Shown here in pieces: positions 6,681-10,654 of a DNA stretch of 10,654 bases (position 1 is its first letter; each line of letters starts with the position of its first letter). The translations under genes were made by a program, and so were the position numbers. Source of the stretch: JAJZJT01 sp049964655 (GTDB taxonomy: Bacteria > Actinomycetota > Acidimicrobiia > Acidimicrobiales > RAAP-2); contig JBMFXC010000085.1 in assembly GCA_049964655.1 (NCBI GenBank), positions 1-10,654 on the forward strand. Reading direction: 5' to 3'. The notes under the pieces were generated by a model. It made no database searches, was not told where the DNA came from, and saw nothing but the letters and a program-made list of their open reading frames with translations.

Positions 6681-6860
6681 CAAGGCCGGCAAGGAGCAAG
6701 GCCGGCAAGGAGCAAGGCCGGCAAGGAGCAAGGCCGGCAAGGAGCAAGGNNNNNNNNNNNNNNNNNNNNNNNNNNNNNNNNNNNNNNNNNNNNNNNNNNN
6801 NNNNNNNNNNNNNNNNNNNNNNNNNNNNNNNNNNNNNNNNNNNNNNNNNCCGGCAAGGAG
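6681..6860 (+). repeat. 16-bp tandem array spanning the assembly gap
   Basis: The unit CAAGGCCGGCAAGGAG occurs in four perfect copies at 6681-6744, plus five bases up to the gap. After the gap, 6850-6860 is the last 11 bases of the same unit. The true copy number is therefore unknown and the gap almost certainly lies inside the array. Each unit ends in AAGGAG, a Shine-Dalgarno sequence, and the last copy serves as the ribosome binding site of the gene at 6866. A 16-bp period shifts frame, so the array is not a coding repeat. Confidence 0.9.
6750..6849. other. Assembly gap of 100 Ns
   Basis: Exactly 100 unknown bases, the conventional placeholder for a scaffold gap of unknown size. Both sides end in the same 16-bp repeat, so the break was probably caused by the repeat. 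Confidence 0.98.
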
Positions 6861-6865
6861 GAACG

Positions 6866-7093
6866 ATGGCCGACGAGGAGATCCTGCGGCGGATCGAGCA
6901 ACTGGTCGACGAGGAGCACGCGCTCCGGTCGGCGGGCGAGGCTCCCGACGGAGCGCGTCTGGCTCATGTCGAGGAGACGCTCGACCAGTGCTGGGACTTG
7001 CTGCGTCAGCGACGCGCTCGACGGCAGTACGGGCAGGACCTTGCTGACACGGCCATGCGTGATACCTCGACCGTCGAGCACTACCAGCAGTAG
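6866..7093 (+). CDS. DUF2630 family protein
   Basis: A 75-aa, highly charged, helical protein. It matches the small actinobacterial DUF2630 family: DEEILRRIEQLVDEEHALR at the start, then LAHVEETLDQCWDLLRQRRARR, and an acidic tail ending VEHYQQ. The two helices likely form a coiled hairpin. Function is unknown, and no membrane or signal segment is present. ATG 6866 follows AAGGAGG at 6855-6861, which is the last unit of the upstream tandem array, so translation may depend on the array. The gene is convergent with the kinase gene and separated from it by a hairpin. Confidence 0.88.
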   Translation: MADEEILRRIEQLVDEEHALRSAGEAPDGARLAHVEETLDQCWDLLRQRRARRQYGQDLADTAMRDTSTVEHYQQ

Positions 7094-7127
7094 GCAGCCC
7101 GACCACGGGCAGGGGGGTGGCGGCAGG

Positions 7128-7171
7128 AGCTCGGCTCGACGAGTCGATCGACAAGCACGCCGAGCCGAGCT
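7128..7171. terminator. Candidate bidirectional hairpin terminator
   Basis: A perfect 11-bp inverted repeat, AGCTCGGCTCG / CGAGCCGAGCT, has a 22-base loop and lies between the convergent DUF2630 and kinase genes. A smaller stem, GCCCG-ACCA-CGGGC (7097-7110), directly follows the DUF2630 stop. No U-tract follows, which is common in high-GC actinobacteria, so termination is inferred from position and symmetry. Confidence 0.45.
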
Positions 7172-7206
7172 GCTGGGCGCCACACGCCGCGCCGGTAGTG
7201 CCCCCT

Positions 7207-7230
7207 GCTCCCGCTCCCGCTCCCGCTCCC
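7207..7230. repeat. Hexamer tandem repeat (GCTCCC)x4
   Basis: Four perfect copies of GCTCCC lie in the convergent spacer just outside the stop codon of the kinase gene. It is a simple-sequence tract with no evident role. Confidence 0.85.
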
Positions 7231-7240
7231 GCCGAACGGT

Positions 7241-8743
7241 TCAGGCCGTGGCGCCAGCGGTGGCCACCGCACCCACCGGACGGTCCAGCTGGAGCGCGGG
7301 CCGGCCCGCTGCGATCGCCCGAACCGATGCCGCGACGTCTTCGGGCGGCCTGCTCGTGTCGAGGGTCATCGCCGAGGGCCACGGGGGTTCGGTGGCCACG
7401 ATCTGGCGTGCCACTATGGCGGTTGCGTCGGAGATGTTGCCCGGTTGGCGGGCTCGCGACACCACCCGGGCCGCTACCACGTCGGGAGGCGCTGTACATC
7501 GGACCTCGTCGAGGTCGGCGACGGTCGTGACGGCGACAGCGCGCGCCCGGGCCCGCCACAGCGGGTCGCGGAAGGTGGCGTCGAGGACGACGCTCACACC
7601 GCGCTCGAGGCAGGAGCGAGCCTCGTCGAGCAGCTGTGCGTACGTCGAGTCCGTCACCGACGAGAGGTAGAGGTCGCCGTTCCCGCCGACGGGGCCTGGT
7701 TCGATGACGTCGAGCCCGGCCTGCTGCTTGCGAAGCTCGTCCGAGCGGAGCACGACGGCGTCGATGGCACCGGCGAGCTCGGTGGCCACGGTCGACTTGC
7801 CCGTGCCTGGTGCTCCGCCCACCACCACCAGCCGGACACGTCCCCGCTGGAGGTGCGCCTCGGCTTGCGCAAGGTGGCGCCGTGCCTCCTCGGCCGCCGA
7901 GGGCTCCCCCTGGCTGGCCCGGATCCCTTCCACGGTGGCCCGCACGACGGCTCGGGCGGCAAGGTAGAACTCGGCCAGCGACGAGGGCCAGGTGTCCCCG
8001 CTGAGCTCGCGATAGTGGGCGAGGAGCTCGCTTGCTGCCTCAGGGGCTCCCAGGTGCTCGAGGTCCATGGCGCAGAAGGCCACGTCGGCCACGACGTCGC
8101 CGTAGCGGAGCCGGTCGTCGAACTCGAGGCAGTCGAGCACCCGGGGTCCGTCGTCGAGGCAGAAGATGTCCTCGGCGAGCAAGTCCCCGTGCCCGTCGCA
8201 GATCCGGCCTCGGGCGATCCGCTCCGCGAGCAGGTCGAACCGACCGGCGAGGTACCTCCGACCGAGGGCGGCGACGCGCTCGAGACGGTCGTGCTCGAGG
8301 ACCGCCCCCGCCTGCAGCGCCGCCTCGTGGAGGCTCGTCTCCCAGCGATCGAGCAGCGCCGGTCCGGTGCTCGAGGAGTCGATCTCGCGGGAGCGTTCGG
8401 CTCGGCTGTGGAAGTCGGCCACCACGCGGGCCAGGCGATAAAGCTCGGGGCCGACGTCGGACCCGCGCGTGACCAGGGCGGACAAGCGTCGGTCCACCGG
8501 CAGACGCCGCATGGCGACGAGGTGGTCGCAGACGACGCCGTCGCCGCCCACGATGTCGAGCACGCCGAGGTAGACGTCGGGCGCGAGTCGCCGGTTCAGC
8601 TCGACCTCGCGTTCGCACGCTCGCTTCCGACCCTCGACCGTCGTGAAGTCGAGGAACCCCAAGGACACGCGCTTCTTGAGCTTGTAGGCACGGTCCCCGA
8701 CGAAGAACACGACGGCCGAGTGCGTCTCGGCGACCTCGGACAT
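7241..8743 (-). CDS. Fused APH-like and P-loop kinase (Rv2004c-like)
   Basis: A 500-aa two-domain protein. The N-terminal domain (about 1-300) resembles aminoglycoside phosphotransferases and other small-molecule kinases: RAYKLKK supplies the ATP lysine (about Lys23), HGDLLAEDIF (185-194) is the catalytic loop with Asp187, and LDCLEFDD (203-210) is the metal-binding segment. Asp replaces the usual Asn in the loop; I believe this is normal for the actinobacterial branch. The C-terminal domain (about 303-480) has a P-loop GGAPGTGKST (309-318) and VVLDATF (385-391), as in zeta-like or gluconate-type kinases. Mycobacterium tuberculosis Rv2004c, a DosR-regulon protein, has the same two-domain architecture and nearly the same length. 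The substrate is unknown. ATG 8743 has GGAG upstream. GTG 8824 would add 27 residues and begin 10 bp after the Hsp20 stop. It probably shares an operon with Hsp20. Confidence 0.87.
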   Translation of the reverse strand: MSEVAETHSAVVFFVGDRAYKLKKRVSLGFLDFTTVEGRKRACEREVELNRRLAPDVYLGVLDIVGGDGVVCDHLVAMRRLPVDRRLSALVTRGSDVGPELYRLARVVADFHSRAERSREIDSSSTGPALLDRWETSLHEAALQAGAVLEHDRLERVAALGRRYLAGRFDLLAERIARGRICDGHGDLLAEDIFCLDDGPRVLDCLEFDDRLRYGDVVADVAFCAMDLEHLGAPEAASELLAHYRELSGDTWPSSLAEFYLAARAVVRATVEGIRASQGEPSAAEEARRHLAQAEAHLQRGRVRLVVVGGAPGTGKSTVATELAGAIDAVVLRSDELRKQQAGLDVIEPGPVGGNGDLYLSSVTDSTYAQLLDEARSCLERGVSVVLDATFRDPLWRARARAVAVTTVADLDEVRCTAPPDVVAARVVSRARQPGNISDATAIVARQIVATEPPWPSAMTLDTSRPPEDVAASVRAIAAGRPALQLDRPVGAVATAGATA

Positions 8744-8834
8744 CGGTGCTCCGTCACCCAGGCCCAGGTAAGCGCCCCGAGGGTCGCCCTTGCCCGCCCC
8801 GACGGGGGGCGCGAGGTCGGACACGGACGGCACG

Positions 8835-9293
8835 TCACGCCCGGGTGACCGGGACGTGGCGCTGAGGTTCGGCCGGCGAGGCGTTTGCCATCGGCACGCG
8901 GACCTCGAGGATGCCGTCGTGGTAGGTGGCCGCAACACCGCCCTCGTCGATGCCCTCGGGGAGCGGGATCCGCCGGACGAACGCTCCGTAGCGGAGCTCA
9001 CGACGGTGGAAGTGGCGTCCTTCGTTCGCCTGTTCCTCGGAACGCTGTGCGCTGATCGACAGAGTCCCCTTCGACACGGTGATGTCGACGTCGTGCTCGG
9101 GTTCGATGCCGGGAAGCTCGGCCCTCACCACCAGGGTGCCGTCCTCGGTGAACTCCTCGACGTCGATGAGCTGACGCCTGGTGCCTGGTTCGAACCGCTC
9201 GTCGATCCACCGCCACGGGGACAGGACCGCCGCCGGCCACTCGTGGGCCAGCTCGGGCATCCGACGTGCATGCTTCTGCAGGGACTTGGCCAT
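8835..9293 (-). CDS. hsp20: Small heat shock protein, Hsp20/alpha-crystallin family
   Basis: A 152-aa ATP-independent chaperone that holds unfolding proteins. The alpha-crystallin domain covers about 42-135: LVVRAELPGIEPEHDVDITV, then GTLSISAQRSEE, then GAFVRRIPLPEGID, and the closing AxYxxGxL-type motif ATYHDGILEV (122-131). The N-terminal arm has the aromatic PWRWIDERFEP segment, and the tail is short and lacks a clear IxI/V motif. ATG 9293 is chosen because GGAGCAGGAG lies just upstream; the frame is open 18 codons further but without that signal. It is the first gene of a likely two-gene operon with the kinase and is divergent from the gene at 9485. Heat or hypoxia control is likely but not proven. 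Confidence 0.93.
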   Translation of the reverse strand: MAKSLQKHARRMPELAHEWPAAVLSPWRWIDERFEPGTRRQLIDVEEFTEDGTLVVRAELPGIEPEHDVDITVSKGTLSISAQRSEEQANEGRHFHRRELRYGAFVRRIPLPEGIDEGGVAATYHDGILEVRVPMANASPAEPQRHVPVTRA

Positions 9294-9374
9294 GGCTCCT
9301 GCTCCTCTCCGCTCTGGCCGACAGGCCGCGTTGGGCTCCGTCTCCACGATGTGCCTGCTTCGAGGGCTCGGCTA

Positions 9375-9434
9375 GGGCCGTTCGTCACACCGGAGCTGCC
9401 GGCCTCGCCCGCGGTTCGGGACGTTCGGCCCTTC
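9375..9434. promoter_or_regulatory. Two DosR-box-like sequences in the Hsp20 divergent spacer
   Basis: TTCGGGACGTTCGGCCCTTC (9415-9434) matches the mycobacterial DosR consensus TTSGGGACTWWAGTCCCSAA at 14 of 20 positions, with the left half exact. GGGCCGTTCGTCAC (9375-9388) matches the 14-base core at 10 positions, and the two are 40 bp apart. Paired boxes and a neighbouring Rv2004c-like kinase and Hsp20 fit DosR-type control, but in GC-rich DNA such matches can arise by chance. No regulator gene is in view. Confidence 0.25.
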
Positions 9435-9484
9435 CGTCTGGGCCGTGGCCAGTCGTAGCCTTTGTTGGGAGGAGATGGTGCAAG

Positions 9485-10027
9485 ATGACCAGGAGATCAC
9501 TGTGGCCCAGGCGTAGGGCGCATGGCAGCCTCCCGGAGGACGGGGTCGTCGGGTGGCACGACGTCACCGAGGGCCGGCACGTGCCCTGGGCGCTGGGACT
9601 TGGTCGCGGCCACCGCGGCGAGCTGGCGAGCGACTGTGAGGCGTTCCTCGACGGCAGGCTGGCCGAACAGTTCGAACAGCGGGGCCAGCCGGTCCCGGTG
9701 TGGGCGTGGACGAACCTCCTTGCCCACGGCACCGAGGAGGAGCTGGCATCCGAACGGACGGCTCCGAGTCCTCACGTCGGTGGTGTGGACGGGCGCTGGT
9801 GGGCGGCCCGGTCGTACCTTGCCGGCTCGGTGCTCGACGCCAGTGCCCGGTCGGGTGGCCTCGAGGCCCTCCAAGCACGGGTCCTCGTACCGCTGGAGCT
9901 CGAGCTGTCGTCCCGCTCGGAGGTCGAACGGTGGGACCGTCGGCGGTGGGTGAGCACGGTGGAGGCCGCCATCCGGTCGGTCACCAGCTCGCGGCGCCCT
10001 CCCGAGCCCGGCACGTCCGGAGCGTGA
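9485..10027 (+). CDS. Conserved-looking hypothetical protein, 180 aa
   Basis: I do not recognise the family. The start is well supported: GGAGGAG (9470-9476) precedes ATG 9485, and codons end mainly in G/C. Visible features are a basic N-terminus (MTRRSLWPRRR), a hydrophilic body rich in Trp and Glu, the segment AEQFEQRGQPVPVWAWTNLL, a likely helix with a Trp-Ala-Trp core, then AHGTEEELASE, and a C-terminal helical part, LVPLELELSSRSEVERWDRR. No signal peptide or membrane helix is evident, so it is probably cytosolic. It is divergent from Hsp20 and shares its promoter region, which suggests, but does not show, a stress link. It ends immediately before a strong hairpin. Confidence 0.75.
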   Translation: MTRRSLWPRRRAHGSLPEDGVVGWHDVTEGRHVPWALGLGRGHRGELASDCEAFLDGRLAEQFEQRGQPVPVWAWTNLLAHGTEEELASERTAPSPHVGGVDGRWWAARSYLAGSVLDASARSGGLEALQARVLVPLELELSSRSEVERWDRRRWVSTVEAAIRSVTSSRRPPEPGTSGA

Positions 10028-10056
10028 CCTCGGGCCGGCCCGCGGCCGGCCCGAGG
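10028..10056 (+). terminator. Hairpin terminator after the 180-aa gene
   Basis: A perfect 13-bp inverted repeat, CCTCGGGCCGGCC / GGCCGGCCCGAGG, has a 3-base loop and begins on the base after the TGA stop. The stem is nearly all G/C and no U-tract follows, which is frequent for actinobacterial terminators. The remaining spacer (10057-10307) shows no gene. Confidence 0.65.
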
Positions 10057-10307
10057 GGTAGCCGAACGCGGCCCATCAGGTCGCTTGACCGCGGCCCGGC
10101 TCGTCAGGTGCGTCGACCGCGGTAGTCGACCACGGCTGGGGTGTGCTCGACGGGGAGCGGGAGCGGTCGACTGGCGTGACGGCTTCGATGCTCGCCCTCG
10201 TTGACCAGGCGCGTGCGGCGGAGCGGACAGGTCGTCGTCCCTTGTGCCGGACGGTACGGGAGGGAGCGGGGCGGACGTCACGGGCGAGCGGGCTGAACCC
10301 CGCCGAC

Positions 10308-10336
10308 GCGCCCCCGGCCGGCCCGGCCAGGGGCGC
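10308..10336 (-). terminator. Hairpin terminator of the repeat-protein gene
   Basis: The inverted repeat GCGCCCCCGGCC / GGCCAGGGGCGC has a 5-base loop, 11 of 12 positions pair perfectly, and it lies 8 bp past the stop codon of the minus-strand gene at 10345. There is no U-tract. Together with the hairpin at 10028-10056 it closes the convergent spacer from both sides. Confidence 0.55.
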
Positions 10337-10344
10337 GCCGGGCG

Positions 10345-10654
10345 TCAGCTGCCCTGCCGGCGCCGTGCCGAGGGCTTCCCGTGCCCGAGGGCGTCGTCGT
10401 CCGGGTGAAGGCCAGGCCCGACCCGCTGCGCCTCGTGGTTGGTCCACCCCTCCTCCGGCGAGGCGCCGGGTGGCCAATCCTCCGGCGGTGGCCAAGGGGG
10501 CGGTGGCCAGGGAGGCAACCGAGGCGGCGCCTGCGGTGCGGGGCCTTGCCACGGACCCGGTTGTTGCCACGGACCCGGTTGTTGCCACGGACCCGGTTGT
10601 TGCCACGGACCCGGTTGTTGCCACGGACCCGGTTGTTGCCACGGACCCGGTTGT
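10345..10654 (-). CDS. C-terminal part of a Pro/Trp/Gln-rich repeat protein (partial)
   Basis: The frame enters from beyond the window edge and ends at TGA 10347-10345, giving 102 visible residues. It opens with six hexapeptides QPGPWQ (36 residues). The Pro/Trp stretch PPWPPPPWPPPEDWPPG follows, then an acidic/His segment (ASPEEGWTNHEAQRVGPGLH, PDDDALGHG) and a basic end (KPSARRRQGS). Such low-complexity Q/P/W regions are known from disordered tails of actinobacterial membrane or cell-envelope proteins, but usually at the N-terminus. The N-terminal part, start and any domains lie outside the window, so function is unknown. Of the frames through this repeat, this one is preferred because it continues as a coherent polar sequence with a stop just before a terminator hairpin. 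A low-complexity tail cannot be verified without its upstream domain. Confidence 0.7.
   Translation of the reverse strand, partial: QPGPWQQPGPWQQPGPWQQPGPWQQPGPWQQPGPWQGPAPQAPPRLPPWPPPPWPPPEDWPPGASPEEGWTNHEAQRVGPGLHPDDDALGHGKPSARRRQGS
10543..10654. repeat. 18-bp tandem repeat encoding hexapeptides
   Basis: TTGTTGCCACGGACCCGG (plus strand) occurs in five perfect copies at 10561-10650. One copy differing in its first three bases lies at 10543-10560, and the array continues past the window edge. Read on the minus strand each unit encodes QPGPWQ. Because synonymous positions are also identical, the expansion is recent. Confidence 0.95.

Noticed and set aside
6681..6860. CRISPR array
   Set aside because: The units are directly adjacent with no spacers and are only 16 bp long; no cas genes are present.
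7241..8743. Aminoglycoside resistance gene or zeta toxin
   Set aside because: The fused APH-like plus P-loop architecture of about 500 aa matches the Rv2004c-type family, and no antitoxin is adjacent, so neither drug resistance nor toxin activity can be claimed.
10089..10344. Plus-strand open frame containing GVTASMLALVDQARAAERTG
   Set aside because: Its start lacks a ribosome binding site, it runs antisense through the repeat-protein gene, and it lies between two terminator hairpins.
10543..10654. Plus-strand frame reading ATDPVV repeats and another minus-strand frame reading VATTGS repeats
   Set aside because: The third frame, QPGPWQ, continues as sensible polar sequence to a stop codon followed by a hairpin, while the others become Arg/Ala/Pro-rich noise.

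Overview
This window is high-GC DNA that looks actinobacterial. Third codon positions are strongly G/C, several genes have strong GGAGG-type ribosome binding sites, GTG starts are frequent, and the content includes a DUF2630 protein, a Rv2004c-like kinase and an ADH-A-like alcohol dehydrogenase. Acidimicrobiia or a related group is plausible, but the sequence alone does not settle it. A block of exactly 100 Ns at 6750-6849 marks this as a scaffold, probably from a draft or metagenome assembly.

Left part (1-2710): a DUF1778 antitoxin (minus strand) overlaps by GTGA a GNAT toxin gene that loses family similarity at about position 124. There it meets, tail to tail, the 5' end of a plus-strand stress-protein-like gene that has also lost its 3' end. 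A more complete paralog of that gene lies at 2391-2708. Between them are an intact PlsC-type acyltransferase (974-1753) and a frameshifted 3' remnant of an AlkB dioxygenase gene (about 1770-1930). About 460 bp with no recognised gene follows. This part looks worn by deletions.

Middle part (2822-6629): four metabolic or housekeeping genes on the plus strand. They are an MTH1187-type thiamine-binding protein, an aldo/keto reductase of the YghZ type, an MscS channel whose ribosome binding site overlaps the reductase stop codon, and a zinc alcohol dehydrogenase with its own operator-like palindrome.

Right part (6630-10654): a 16-bp tandem array, interrupted by the assembly gap, runs directly into the ribosome binding site of a DUF2630 gene. 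A convergent minus-strand pair follows, Hsp20 then a fused APH-like/P-loop kinase of the Rv2004c type. Hsp20 is divergent from an unrecognised 180-aa protein, and their shared spacer holds two sequences resembling DosR boxes. The window closes with the C-terminal part of a minus-strand protein made of QPGPWQ hexapeptide repeats and Pro/Trp-rich sequence. Its frame is easily missed because it runs off the window edge.

The Hsp20, Rv2004c-like kinase and YflT-like genes together suggest a stress or dormancy theme (inference). I see no clearly novel defence or biosynthetic system. The most noteworthy items are the repeat-bearing leader, the hexapeptide-repeat protein and the broken toxin-antitoxin locus.
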